A stretch of 64,000 nucleotides of DNA, taken from assembly GCF_964656455.1 (NCBI RefSeq), contig NC_135722.1, positions 85,803,313-85,867,312 of the forward strand, given 5' to 3'. Shown in pieces: positions 31,621-42,184 of the stretch. The stretch comes from Halichoerus grypus. Lineage: Eukaryota; Chordata; Mammalia; Carnivora; Phocidae. The notes under the pieces were generated by a model, which saw only the letters and a program-made list of their open reading frames with translations, had not been told where the DNA came from and did not search any database. Made by a program: the position numbers and the translations under genes. Each line of letters starts with the position of its first letter. Within the stretch, counting starts at the first letter, position 1.

Positions 31621-32389
31621 TATGTCTGGGACTTGGACGTCAATTAATCCACAGAGTCCTCTCCCCTCTCTGGCATCCACATTTTTCCATATTTCTGCAA
31701 AACCCTCTCCTCCAGGTTGCTAGCCAGTGGACTTGCTCCTCGCTCCCGTCAGCCCTGCTCCCCACCACTGAACCCGGAGCCTACACAGCATCCCCACGAT
31801 CCGGCAGGCTCCCACGTCCAGCCTGCGGAGTCAGGAGGCTCTGCTTCTTTCTCTGGTAGCAGGTTTTCTCGCCTGCTCCTCTGCAGCCCCAATAGCCATA
31901 CAGCAATTTGATCCAGATGCTGGGCAATTTGCGTAGCCCTGCTCAGCATGAAAAATATTTCCCCAATGCTTATCGACCTCTGGAAAAGCTGCCGTTTTCA
32001 AGCCTGCCAGCCAATCACTGACACTTAGCTGGAAACGTGTGGGCCTTTCATCATCGTTGTCCAAACATGGGAAGAGCGGCAGGCAGCGGAGAGAGAATTC
32101 TTGCTGGGCTAAACCCTGGGAAGTGGTGAGTCTCTCACCCACCGAGCTGTGGCTGGAACCCCCCGAAGAGTCATTGTTTGTTTGTCTTTCTAGGACATGT
32201 GTCTCCAGGAGTTTGGGGAGAATGTACCTGATGAATCAAGTGGGATTCTCAGCTGAAGCAGAATCAGTGGGATGGAAAAAGTGGTCCACGAAGGAAGTTC
32301 AGTGAATCAGGCCCTTCTTGCCTCTGACAGAGGGGCAATACTCCTTGAACACAGGAAGCGGGGATAGCTGCTAAAATGTGGTAATTTAG
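31621..32389. other. Unique sequence, possible non-coding conservation
   Basis: No transposon recognised. The frame 31831-32142 (minus, 103 codons) has no domain. 31890-32040 is a balanced-composition block that could be tested for conservation. Confidence 0.3.
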
Positions 32390-32555
32390 TGCCTTGTTAT
32401 TCATTGTGTGCTCTGAGGGCCAGCAGCACCCAGTGCCTTGAGAAATGCAGACTCCCAGGCTCTACCCCAAACCAACTGGATCAGGACCTGCATTGTAACA
32501 AGATTCCTGAGGGATCTCTATGTAAATACTGTTTCAGAAGCACTGATTTATGGGA
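32390..32555 (-). mobile_element. MER5A DNA transposon, antisense
   Basis: GGGCCAGCAGCACCCAGTGC, TTGAGAAATGCAGACTCCCA, GGATCAGGACCTGCATTGTA, ACAAGATTCCTGAGGGATCT and CAGAAGCACTG are the reverse complement of MER5A. Confidence 0.75.
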
Positions 32556-34340
32556 CACATAAAGATCCTATCCTCTTCCCCACCCCAAAATATCTCCTTT
32601 CATTAAGCTCTGCTAGACACACTGGCAACTTACACATTCATTACTTCTTAATTAAGACTGGAAATGTTTTTTGAAAGAGGTTGCATATAGAATCATTATT
32701 GTAACGGGGTCCCACTTCTGCAGGCCTCTGACTCCTTCTGTGAACCTTCAGTGCAAGATCAGGTTAGATTTTCCCTTAAACCCTTTGTTTCTCACCCACA
32801 AGGCTTTTGCTATTACTCTGCCTCAGCAGCACAAACAATGTTTATTACAAGCCCATGTGTTTGTTTCTTTAATCACCAGCGATGTGAACCAGCCCAGAGG
32901 CACTTCGAAGCTGCTCCTAGTAGTAGGAGAATATCATTAACATGTCAAAAATGCGCGCCTGCTCCTTGTGCTACACGGCAGTCTCCGGGCATAGCTACCA
33001 CCTTCCCGAACACTGCAGTGCAGTCTGTCGTTTCTATGTGCAAGAAATTAAAAATCATCTTAGATTCCCAAGCAGCTCCCTCTGGGATGTGCATCTTTCC
33101 TCCTGTGGCCCCGGGACCTGGCTCGGTGTCCAGCACAGCATCAGCCCTCGGGGTTGGCAGGATGACCCAACGCTCCTGCCTTGCATCATGTGCCCGCCAC
33201 ATGCCACTTGTGCTCTCTTCCCACTTCTCTAGGTGTCTGTTTACCTCTCCTGACCGGTATGTGTTCCACACAGCAATCCCACCGAGTAGGGGGTGTCTCC
33301 CTTGCTGGTGGCACAACAAAATAGGTCCCTTGGCTCTAAAGCTCACGCTGTTTTCACCGGGTCACCTTGCCTCCAAGGAGAGTGCTGAATGGACAGACGA
33401 TGGGTGAATTGTGAGACAGCACGTTAGGACACCTTGGCAAGGTTCGTTTTCCAGGGCCCCACCCCAAAACGCCTCTGAGGACAAAACCCCAACCAGTAAT
33501 GAATGAGAGAGAAGCAGCCCCTGTAGTCGGTGACCTGAGCCAGCCTCCCAGGGCCCGGGTCATTTCCGTCCAAAGATTGTCCCTCACACTCTTTAACTGA
33601 CACCAGCTTCACTGGGCATGTGAGGAAACCGGCAGATTAGGATTCAGTGTGGGTTCCTAAGCAAATGCCCAAATCCTGTGGGGGGAAAATCAAGCTCTGG
33701 AAATGAAAACAAAAGTAAGGATCAAAAATTGGTTTCAGTAAGTATCAAGGTAAAAAAAACTAGGATTTGCTCTGTCCCCCTGCCACCAGCTTCTCTCCCC
33801 GTGGTTTGAGAAGTCCAGAATGCCTCTTGGTACACGATTAAAATTTCCTCTCTCGGTGGCTCCCTCCCTCTCTCCTTCATCTTTTTTGGTCTGAGCCGAC
33901 ACCAGAGACAATTAGGGACTGTGTAATCATGGCTGCTGGGGTTGCGCTTGCACATACATTCTCCTCAGAAGGGGCTGATTACCATATTAAGCATCTTTCA
34001 CTTGACAAAAATCAGAGAGAATATTTCCCTCCATTTTCCCCAGAATACAGACAAGGGAGTCAAGAGGGAGAGGTAGCCAGCTACCGATGAGGTCTAAATC
34101 ATCAGAAACTTCTCTGTCTTGCATAACATTTATTTCCTTTGATGTTAAAATCTCTTTTTCTACTTGTGCTCTATTTATTTGTTTTTGATTTCTTCGTCTT
34201 CCTTTTTTTTCTTTTTTTTTTTTTAACTGCCATTCAGAGCGGCTGGACTCTCTGCACAGCCCTGAAGCTGCCATCATGGATTGGAAAGGTCTGCAGGCTC
34301 CAGCCACCTGAATCATCCTGTAGCTGTGGCCTGAGGCAGA
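32556..34340. other. Unique sequence containing the window's longest open frame
   Basis: An open frame of 218 codons (32751-33407, plus) overlaps frames of 89, 96 and 133 codons in other registers and strand. Its translation has no signal peptide, hydrophobic helix, repeat or motif I know. It lacks a Kozak-supported start, and there is no splice or polyadenylation context. A T-rich tract with T12 and T8 runs lies at 34200-34225. I judge the frame to be chance in a stop-poor region. Confidence 0.35.
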
Positions 34341-34400
34341 CCCGCCCGTCTACTCAGATCTAGCCAATCGGGCGGGAGGATCTCACTGTGATTGACAGCT
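34341..34400. promoter_or_regulatory. Motif cluster: GC boxes, CCAAT box, PBX-MEIS decamer
   Basis: Within 60 bp lie CCCGCCC (34341-34347), CCAAT (34364-34368) directly next to GGGCGGG (34370-34376), and TGATTGACAG (34389-34398), the canonical PBX-MEIS/PREP composite site. Known roles: NF-Y binds CCAAT, Sp/KLF factors bind GC boxes, TALE homeodomain factors bind the decamer. Function here is inferred from motifs only; no transcript is evident. Confidence 0.35.
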
Positions 34401-35299
34401 GGCTGGAGAACGGCCGGTTTCAGTGAATTCACCATTTTCCATAAACAACAACGGAAAGAAAAGTAAACCCCAGAAGCCAACTTTGCAACAAGCCCTGCAG
34501 TGCTTTCTGACTTGAAGGGCAAGAAAAGCAGAGACTCAGATCAATTATCTAAATAATTCAAACCCCAAATATATTTCCCCTAGAAACACTCAAATAATTG
34601 AAGCAAAGAGGGCTTTGGGGCGATCTACATCAAGACCTCTCTTCATCTTGCCTCACCAATTTGTCTACCTGACTCGGACGGTGTCAGCAAGACCAGAGGA
34701 TGTGGGGAGAATGGGAATCATTTATTAAGTGCTTATCATGTTCATCATATCATCTGAGTACACACCATTAAGATCCCGGCCTCTGTGTGGAGTAGTTTCA
34801 TTCAAAGGATTACAGTCCAAAAATCATAAATAAGTTTTAAAAGGATTGCAATTTTAGCTCTCTTAAACTACCTTAAGAGAATCCAATTCATAACACAGGG
34901 CGATACTTCCTAATAAAGAACAAGCACACAAACGCTGTGACCTCAAGTCCAGTTCTCTGCTGCCCCACAGCCCCAGGGAGCCCTCTCTAAGTGCCCCACA
35001 CCTTCCCAGCAGTCCCAAAGCACCTGCCATGAGGCCCTGGTCTTTTATGCCTTTCTCCCTTAACTCCCACCTCTCTAGACATGTCTCTATTCATTCACTG
35101 GATTCTATATCACAAACCCGCAGAACTAGCTGTCAAAGACTGAATTCTCATTAGGAGGGAGGAGAAAGGAAAGCTGCGCAGGCTGCCTCAAAGACAAAAT
35201 GTTCTTTGGTTGGGCTGGGGCCGATGGGGCGGGGGACAGGGAAGGCTTAGCTCCCACGCTGAAGAAATTTGTACCTGCCTCACAAGCCATGTGACAGCT
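34401..35299. other. Unique sequence with a weak L2/MIR-like scrap
   Basis: CATTTATTAAGTGCTTATCA at 34718-34740 resembles the start of a MIR3/L2-type repeat; the rest is unassigned. Confidence 0.3.
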
Positions 35300-35450
35300 T
35301 TCAGAAGACGATATTATCTCTACTCCATGGTGGACAATCTGAACCCCAGGTGAGCTGTCGACGGTCACAGACCTAATGAGTGGCAAAATTAGAACCTGGG
35401 CATATAGGACAATAAAGCCCACCATTTTTTCACCAAACCACGATCATCCT
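35300..35450 (+). mobile_element. MIR fragment, sense
   Basis: GGTCACAGACCTAATGAGTG, GCAAAATTAGAACCTGGGCA and AAAGCCCACCATTTTTTCAC follow the MIR 3' end. Confidence 0.6.
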
Positions 35451-35689
35451 GTGGAAGAGATCAGGTTAATCTGGGATGATAATAAGAATAATAAGAGTCA
35501 TATGATCCATTTCTCATCATCCTTTTGGTGAAGCGGATGTAGGAGTGGGAGAGGTAAACCAAAGCACACTACAAATGACTCCCACTTGGTTTGTGACCCA
35601 GTTGGTCTTTCAGCCCTTACATAACACTAGCTCATGGCTCTTTCTGATTACATTTGGGTGTGGTTGGCTTTCCTTAATAAACGTAATTT

Positions 35690-35940
35690 CATTTGTATCA
35701 CAAATACTAAATTCCTGCCATGTTAGGGATTATGTGAGGAGATGGAAGGCAAATAGAAAGACAACAGGATCCTTGCCCCGAGAGAGCTGGAGTGGAGTTG
35801 GAGAGGCCGGCATATAAAACAATTCAGACTGTGCAGGGTGGTAAGGGAAGCCGAAAACATCCAACAGAGCCTGAATTGATCAGGACAGACTTCACCAAAG
35901 GCATTTGAACTGCTCTTGGAGATTTGTGTTCCTCTTAGTT
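35690..35940 (-). mobile_element. L2 3' UTR, antisense
   Basis: TTCCTGCCATGTTAGGGATT, CAGGATCCTTGCCCCGAGAG, ATCAGGACAGACTTCACCAA and AGGCATTTGAACTGCTCTTG match the reversed L2-type 3' UTR. Confidence 0.55.
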
Positions 35941-36149
35941 TTTAAGGTAATCTTTAGCTGTTCAATTTTCATACTTAACCATTGTGTTCTACTCAATCCC
36001 TGAAGAAATTGTTACATTGAGCGGGCCCCAAAGTCACACCCTCCCAAGATGAGTCACACGGAAAAGTCATATTTTCTTGGCCTCTCCACAGTTCAATTCT
36101 ATTATCACTGGCATGGCTCGTAAATGTTTTTTGAGCATATAATTGTAAG

Positions 36150-36735
36150 CACATAAAGACATAGCCTCCGGCCTCGTGGAGCTTAAAGTCCATTGGAGGA
36201 GATATGTATTCTTCAAATATTTGTAAAGCTTATGTGACATTTCACACACGTAAGTATAAAATTTCGACTATGCCCGAGCAGACAGAAAAGAGGGATCTGA
36301 CCGGGGGTGGGAATGGGGGGCGGGATTATCAGAGATTTCTCAAACAGTCAATACTTGAGCCATTATCTGAGGGTCAGAAAGAAGGAGAGAGGATCATCTC
36401 TTGCAGAGGAAACAAAGAGGCTGTGGTGGGAGGGAGCAGAGGAAAAGAAGCGGCTGAAAGAACAGCAATATGCTCAGAGCAGAACGCTCATGGCGAAGCG
36501 CAGGGCGAGATGAAGCCAGAGACACAGGTGGGGCCAAACCCTACAGGGCCTGTGGACATGTGGAATATATTGGTCTTGATCCCATGAGCAAAGTGAAGCC
36601 ATTTATGCCATGACAGGCAAGACCAGGTCTGCATTTTAAAAAGGCCACTTGAGCTTTTCCTTGAAGAATACGTCGCCGAGTGGCAAGAGTGAATGTGTGA
36701 GACAGGTTAGGAGACCCTGCAGTGTGCCACGGGAA
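36150..36735 (-). mobile_element. L2 LINE, antisense
   Basis: CTCGTGGAGCTTAAAGTCCA at the left, then CTACAGGGCCTGTGGACATG, AAAGTGAAGCCATTTATGCC, GGCCACTTGAGCTTTTCCTT and ACAGGTTAGGAGACCCTGCA follow the reversed L2 3'-UTR/RT order. The 127-codon frame 36204-36587 (plus) runs antisense through this element and is not a gene. Confidence 0.65.
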
Positions 36736-36794
36736 CTGGAAAGGGTGAAAATCTGATCGCCTTGGAGTGCAAAAGTGGGGCTCTCGTTCTGAGG

Positions 36795-36945
36795 CCTTCG
36801 CCTCGTTGGTCAAGGCAGCCTGTCTTTGTTTGGGTTTCCCCGTCTACAAAACTGGGGAAGACACTTCCCTACCTCTTTCCAGGGTTCTCTTGAAGATCAA
36901 ATTAAGTGATGAAAATGACACAATGTACCACAGTAGGATATTGAT
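36795..36945 (+). mobile_element. MIR fragment, sense
   Basis: GTTTGGGTTTCCCCGTCTAC, AAAACTGGGGAAGACACTTC and TGAAGATCAAATTAAGTGAT fit the MIR middle. Confidence 0.6.
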
Positions 36946-38504
36946 AGCAAAGAAACAATTAAAATATGTGTCATGGGTACCTATTGCTCATGTGAGCCCA
37001 CCCTAAAGAAACAAAGAAAATAATGTAGCTTTTAAAATTAGCACGTATTCTAGGAGGTATCTGAGAGAAAGAGAGGGAAGAGAGAGAAGCCTACAAGGAG
37101 AGAGGAAGGGGGAGAAATGATTCGAGGACCATTTTCATTTACCTCTTTACGGCAGAGAGTGGGGGGAAAAGAAGACTAATGTGTGAATACGGAGAAAACA
37201 GATGAAAAGTGCATTCCCCTCATCAGGATGTTAGTTCTGCCTCCCTGCTCCACCAGCTCGTGGATCTATTTATGAATCAGGAGGCCTCCTTTCTGAATAA
37301 GCCCTGATGCTATTTATGCTTGCTTTTAAAAGAGTTACCTCAATTTTCTGCTTCCCCCATGTGAACCTTTGCATAATTACCCAATTGATAACATTCTCCT
37401 GACCAAAAAACAAGCCAAGGAAAGAAAGGCTCACTCTGAATTTTCAGAATGCTGATTCCAGAAAGAACAGAAATGATTTCTTATTTTGCCCCTGTTCTGC
37501 AATTGTATAGCAACTTCTTGGCTTTTAAAATGATGAATAAGTAAACCCTATTATTCATCTTAATAAAAAAAAAATTCCACCGAAACCCTTTTAAGGCTTA
37601 TGACAAATGGAGTGTCTTGAATTAACAAAGTACTTGGAATGTGGAGCAAAAATTCCCTGCAAATATCCCGAAATGTGTTCTCAGATCACTTCTCCTGAAA
37701 GTTATCTTTGGAGAGCGGTTCACCGGTTGTCCCCCACCTTCTTTTCCCATCAGCCCCCTCCCATGGATGGCTTTGTTCCTAGAACCTTCACTCCGTACAG
37801 TGTCAAATGTTTCTGAGAGCTTGGAGAGGTGTGCTTCCGGCTCCCAATGCCAAGCCTGGCCGCGCCAGCTATACAGAAATCCAGGGCGATGGGGCGAACG
37901 CCACCTGCTTGTTGGATTCCTTTCCCTCTCCCCCTCCATGCCTGCTTCACCCAAGCTGTGGCAACCCCTCTCAAAGGGTGACCCAATCACCTTGAAGCAG
38001 AAATACATCAGTGTGTGAGTTCTGCAACAATGGGATTGAAATTAACCTGCTAGCCTGGCAGATAATTATCTTAATAAGAAATTTTCTTTGAAAACACAGA
38101 TTCTACAAACTACCTCTTGATCTCCAAACTTGAACCAAGCAAACAGCTCCATCTCAAAATATGATCTTAGAATGAAATTAATATTGATTATGAGGGATAA
38201 AAAGTGCTGCATGGAAGATAGTAAAAATTATTTCAGATTAGGGTGTGGGGAAATAAGAGGAGAATAAAAATGAAGTATTAGCAAAGCACTATAAAATGAC
38301 AATAAAGTCCAGTGTTGTTAAATCACTCAGTTAACTAATAGAAGATTCTGGAGGAATCTATTCAGTTACCACTGAATTGTATGATCTGTTGTTTTTGTAT
38401 TTTTTTTTTTAAATATTCAACAGACTCGGAAATTTAGGAGGCCTTTGGACAGAGGGACCTGAGGGCGGGAGCCTAAAAGCTACAAAATAGGATTAACTAC
38501 ATTA
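36946..38504. other. Unique sequence, no gene recognised
   Basis: Purine-rich tract at 37060-37115. Overlapping frames around 37607-38018 on both strands (up to 128 codons, minus) lack domains and mask one another. T10 run near 38400. AT-rich repeat-free blocks 37260-37420 and 38040-38300 could be conserved non-coding DNA. Confidence 0.35.
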
Positions 38505-38760
38505 AGTGTTCTCATTCACTCACTTATCCATTAAACACATATTTTGTAGGAAGCCACCATGTGCAACTGAGAGCTAGCTGCTATAGAAACAGGGCAGATC
38601 ATTGTCCTCAAGGTGCTTACAGACTAGTGGGGGGAGTCATGATTAAATCACCACAAGGTTACGATGGGGACCAGAGAGGGAGAGACAGGTGAGTTCCACC
38701 TAGAGGAACGAGGAAAAGCCAGAGCCAGCTTCCTGGTGGTGGTACAAGTGGGCAATTCCT
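38505..38760 (-). mobile_element. L2 3' end, antisense
   Basis: CACTCACTTATCCATTAAAC, CAAGGTGCTTACAGACTAGT and GGGGGGAGTCATGATTAAAT are the reversed L2 3' UTR. Confidence 0.65.
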
Positions 38761-39174
38761 GTGTGTATTTCAGATTTGTTCTGTTGATGGAAATATGGCT
38801 GAGACCTGCTCCCTTGTGGGAAGTAGGATATAATTCCTGTTGACAGTTCCCAGAAAGAACAGATGCAGGACTCCAGACTATAGGAAGAAAGCCTTAGAGA
38901 GGAAAAGAACTGCGTTTATCTCTTTCTCTGGTCTTGGATCTCTAGGGCCTGTGCTTCTAGTGATAGAGGTCTAGGTGTGTTTCCCTCTGGGAAATGGGTG
39001 CTGAACCAATGTCTAGAAAAAGGAATTCATCTAGGAGCAAAGGGAGAAATTACTCCCTACTCGCCATTTACTATTTATGGAGAGGACTCTGAACCTGAGA
39101 GATCAACCCATAGGACTGCAAGTTTCCTTAGGTAGCTATTACTCTCTATCTACCATTAAAAGGCTATATATCAG
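38761..39174. other. Unique sequence
   Basis: No repeat or coding feature recognised. Confidence 0.3.
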
Positions 39175-39415
39175 AGTAGTTGAGAGGAAGGGCCCTGGAG
39201 GCAAACTGTTTTCATTCATATCGTGACTCCACCACTAACTCTATGAGTAATCTCGGAAAATTATTTACTCTGCCTCCCTTCATTGTCTTTAAAATGGGAA
39301 TAATCACAGGATTTACCTCATAGAGTTGCTATGAAGATCAAATAAGTTATTGCATGTAATGTACTTCTTGTCATTCCCTGCAGGGGGCAAACACTCAGTA
39401 ATTATTTGCTATAAA
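39175..39415 (+). mobile_element. MIR SINE, sense, nearly full length
   Basis: GAAGGGCCCTGGAGGCAAAC, TGACTCCACCACTAACTCTA, GTCTTTAAAATGGGAATAAT, ACCTCATAGAGTTGCTATGA and AACACTCAGTAATTATTTGC cover the whole MIR. Confidence 0.82.
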
Positions 39416-39942
39416 ACTCTGTCATTAAAAAAAACTACTTAATTTTAGTTTTATGTCATTGAAGTTACTGAGTGTTTGTAAAATTTTGAAATAATTAATA
39501 GGAACACTGGGCCTTACCACAGGGGTTCTAAAGGGTAAGGTTTTAGAGTAAAAATGTCCTTAACTTGAATTGGCCAAGAGAGTAGACGTCAGAAAGCAAC
39601 TTACAAAATGGAGTTTCTAGAGGAAGAATATGAGTCCTGAGTGCAAGAAGCCCTTCCCTACCATGAGATTCTCCTTTCAAAGATAGTCTTAAAGGGTCTG
39701 GCTTTTATTTTTATTATAGAATTTCATGCCAATACTCCAAAAGAAAATCGAAAGTCATGTCATTTGCACAAATGACATCTGATTGGACTTCTGATTGGAA
39801 TGAATTACATGTTCCTAATCTTCCTAGGTAATTTCCACAGAGAGTCCTGGATATATTAGCCAGAACCTTGGTTTTCAGGTCATTTCATTGAGCCAAGTCC
39901 ATTTGCCCAAGTCAGGCAAGGATAGATGTCAGGCAAAGGGGA

Positions 39943-39987
39943 TACACACACACACACACTACCACCACCACCACCATCACCCCCCCC
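39943..39987. repeat. Compound (CA)n-(ACC)n-C8 microsatellite
   Basis: CA run, then ACCACCACC run, then a C8 run, without unique bases between. Confidence 0.92.
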
Positions 39988-40236
39988 AAGTGTCATGCAT
40001 AAAAAATATAAGAAAGAGTTATTGAGGAAATACCTACAAATGAGAATTGGCAGAGCACATACAACCTTCATCCTTACCCACAAGGAACTGTGGCTAGGCC
40101 AGAGATGGCTACGTGCACCATGGAAAAGGCCCTATGAGGGACTCTATCACTTTGTATAAATTCGTACTACATTACACATTTATAGGAGAGGTGAGAAGGA
40201 GGCAGGCAATATCTAGGCAACTGTTCACAGTGGGAA

Positions 40237-40280
40237 CTCCCTTTCCAAGGAATGGCATCTCCCTTTCCAAGGAATGGCAT
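40237..40280. repeat. Perfect tandem duplication, 22-bp unit x 2
   Basis: The unit CTCCCTTTCCAAGGAATGGC plus AT occurs at 40237-40258 and 40259-40280 without mismatch. Confidence 0.96.
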
Positions 40281-40479
40281 TATTGGAAAAAAGGATAGAC
40301 TCTGGAATTCAGTTGCTGGTATCCCCCTGTTCCACTGAACTTACTGAGAACTGCCTAGAATTGGGAGGGAATGAATCTCCAAGGCCCAGAAGACCTGACC
40401 GCCATAGGCCCCAGGTGTCCTCTCTCTTATACATTTAAGGCTTCCCCTAAGCCAACCCATCCACTTTCATTATCTTAAG

Positions 40480-40754
40480 TGCCACCCATAAGTGAATGTC
40501 TCTTAAATCAAATCTCCAGCCTTGACTTCTTAATGAGCTTCAGATGGATATTTTTTTCTTGCTTGTCTCACAATAATATCTCATACTCAGCATATCTAAA
40601 AATGGGTGACCCTCTTTTCCCAAAACTTCTCCTTTACCTAAATTTTCTGGTCATAATTGATTGTTCCACCAAAATCAGCTTTGATTGAAAGCATCCAAAC
40701 CTGCAACCTGGCAGTCATCTTTGTCTCCTCCCTCTTGACTTTTCATATTAATTC
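40480..40754 (+). mobile_element. L2 LINE, sense, reverse-transcriptase 3' part (split, part 1)
   Basis: Degenerate but ordered L2 text: AACTTCTCCTTTACCTAAAT, ATTGATTGTTCCACCAAAAT, CAACCTGGCAGTCATCTTTG, TCTCCTCCCTCTTGAC, corresponding to the end of the L2 polymerase frame. It is frameshifted and inactive. Continues after the LTR. Confidence 0.62.
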
Positions 40755-40759
40755 ATCAC

Positions 40760-41249
40760 TGTGATGGTTAATTTTATGCGACTGGGCTAAGGGATGCCCA
40801 GATAGCGGTAAACATTATTCCTGGGGGTGTATGTGAGGATGTCTCTGAAAAAGATTAACATTTGAATCCATAGACTGAGTAGATTGCCCTCACGCATGTG
40901 TGCTGTTATCATGCAATTTGTTGAGGGTCCAAATAGAACAGAAGGGTTAACTTGCTAGCACTGAGCCACCCATCTACTCCTGCCCTCAGACATAGACATC
41001 CGTGGTCCTCGTTCTCAGGCTTTCAGACTCAGAGTGGGACTTGAATCCTCAGCCCCAGACTCTCAGGCCTTCAGACTCAGGCTGAATTACACCACCAGCT
41101 TTCCTGGGCCTCTAACTTGTAGACTGTAGATCATGGGACTTCTTGGCCTCCATAATCCTATGAACCAATTTACATAATAAATCTCCTCTTTATATCTATA
41201 CTCTGTATATCCTTTGGTTCTGTTCCTCTGGAGAACCTTAACTAATACA
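40760..41249 (+). mobile_element. Solo LTR (ERVL-like), complete, 5-bp target duplication
   Basis: It begins TGTGATGGTTAATTTTATGC and ends GAACCTTAACTAATACA, so it has the retroviral TG...CA ends. ATCAC flanks both sides (40755-40759 and 41250-41254); a 5-bp duplication is typical of ERVL-class integration. AATAAATCTCCTCTTTATAT near the end contains a poly(A)-signal-like AATAAA. No internal retroviral sequence is present, so recombination between two LTRs removed it. Confidence 0.85.
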
Positions 41250-41254
41250 ATCAC

Positions 41255-41625
41255 TAAGTCAGACCCATTGTAATTTCTATTTTTTTTTTAAAGCTTCTCA
41301 CCAGCTCCATGCCTGCAGCCAAGGCCTTAGCTCAGATATTCATCATCCCTTGCCTGCATCATCCCATGTCTCTTAATTAGTCTCCCTATATCAAACTTTC
41401 CATCATCATTAACTACCTGAACTCCAAATCTCAGCATGTCACTTTATTCTCCAATTTAAAATTCAAAATTCATTTAAAGGCCCTCATTGACCAAATTCTT
41501 CAAAATGACCTATAAAGATTTTCATGAATCTATATCTTGTGATTCCTCTTCCTTTACTATGTCATACCTTTAACATACTGGATACAATATGGTGTTTCTT
41601 GCTCTCGGGCTTTTAGCATAGTATT
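41255..41625 (+). mobile_element. L2 LINE, sense (part 2)
   Basis: CATCATCCCTTGCCTGCATC, TTAATTAGTCTCCCTATATC, AAAGGCCCTCATTGACCAAA and GCATAGTATTCTCTTTCCAG follow L2 ('CTCCTAACTGGTCTCCCTGC ... AAACCCTCCAATGGC ... TGGAATGCTCTTCCC'). Confidence 0.62.
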
Positions 41626-41641
41626 CTCTTTCCAGGACTAT

Positions 41642-41771
41642 CTTATTTTATTTATTTATTTTTTAAGTTTATTTACTTAATTAAGTAATTTCTACACCCA
41701 AAATGGGGCTCAAACTCACAAACCTAAGATTAAGGGTCACAAGTCCTTCTGACTGAGCCAGCCAGACACCC
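41642..41771 (-). mobile_element. Can-SINE, old-type subfamily, antisense, perfect target duplication
   Basis: The body TTTAAGTTTATTTACTTAAT, TAAGTAATTTCTACACCCAA and AATGGGGCTCAAACTCACAA differs from the other SINEs here: no CT-rich body, an older short form. The head ends GAGCCAGCCAGACACCCC. CTCTTTCCAGGACTAT (16 bp, L2 sequence) flanks it at 41626-41641 and 41772-41787. Confidence 0.93.
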
Positions 41772-41850
41772 CTCTTTCCAGGACTATTTGAGAGTTAACT
41801 CACTATTACCACCTATCCCCTTGCCTCATTAGCTCCAACTCATCCTTTAT

Positions 41851-42170
41851 TTTTTAAATTTTTTTACAGATTTGTTTACTCATTTTAGAGAGAGAGAGAC
41901 CATGAACACAAGCTGGAGGGGTAGAGGGATAAAGAGAGAGAATCTCAAGCAGACTCTGTGCTGCGTGTGGAGCCTGATGTGGGGCTCAATCTCACGACCC
42001 TGAGGTCACAACCAGAGCTGAAACCAAGAGTTTATTTTTTTTTAATTTTAAAGATTTTATTTATTTATTTGAGAGAGAGAGAAAGCATGTGTGAGAGAGA
42101 GAGGGAGAGATCAGGAGCAGAGGGAGGAGCAGAGGGAAAAGCAGGCTTCCCTGGTCCACCCAGGCACTCC
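41851..42170 (-). mobile_element. Two Can-SINEs, antisense, one inside the other
   Basis: The outer SINE runs from TTTTTACAGATTTGTTTACT to CAGAGCTGAAACCAAGAG, then resumes as CCACCCAGGCACTCC at 42156-42170. Between them (about 42020-42155) lies a second SINE tail and GA body (TTTTAAAGATTTTATTTATT ... AGAGGGAAAAGCAGGCTTCC) without its own head. AACTCATCCTTTAT/AACTCATGCTTTAG (41837-41850 and 42171-42184) is the target duplication of the outer copy. Confidence 0.85.
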
Positions 42171-42184
42171 AACTCATGCTTTAG

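Larger units (their letters stand above)
39416..40474. other. Unique sequence with a small palindrome and microsatellites
   Basis: ATGTCATTTGCACAAATGAC (39757-39776, stem 10 bp with AT continuing) is an imperfect palindrome. (CA)n at 39944-39959 is followed by (ACC)n to 39977 and a C-run. No gene. Confidence 0.35.

Noticed and set aside
36204..36587. 127-codon frame as a gene
   Set aside because: It runs antisense through a recognisable L2 copy.
37622..38018. Opposed 125- and 128-codon frames as coding
   Set aside because: Both strands are open over the same DNA, which reflects composition, and neither translation shows a domain.
39757..39778. ATGTCATTTG/CAAATGACAT palindrome as an operator-like site
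   Set aside because: A 10-bp stem in AT-leaning DNA is not rare enough at this scale, and nothing around it supports function.
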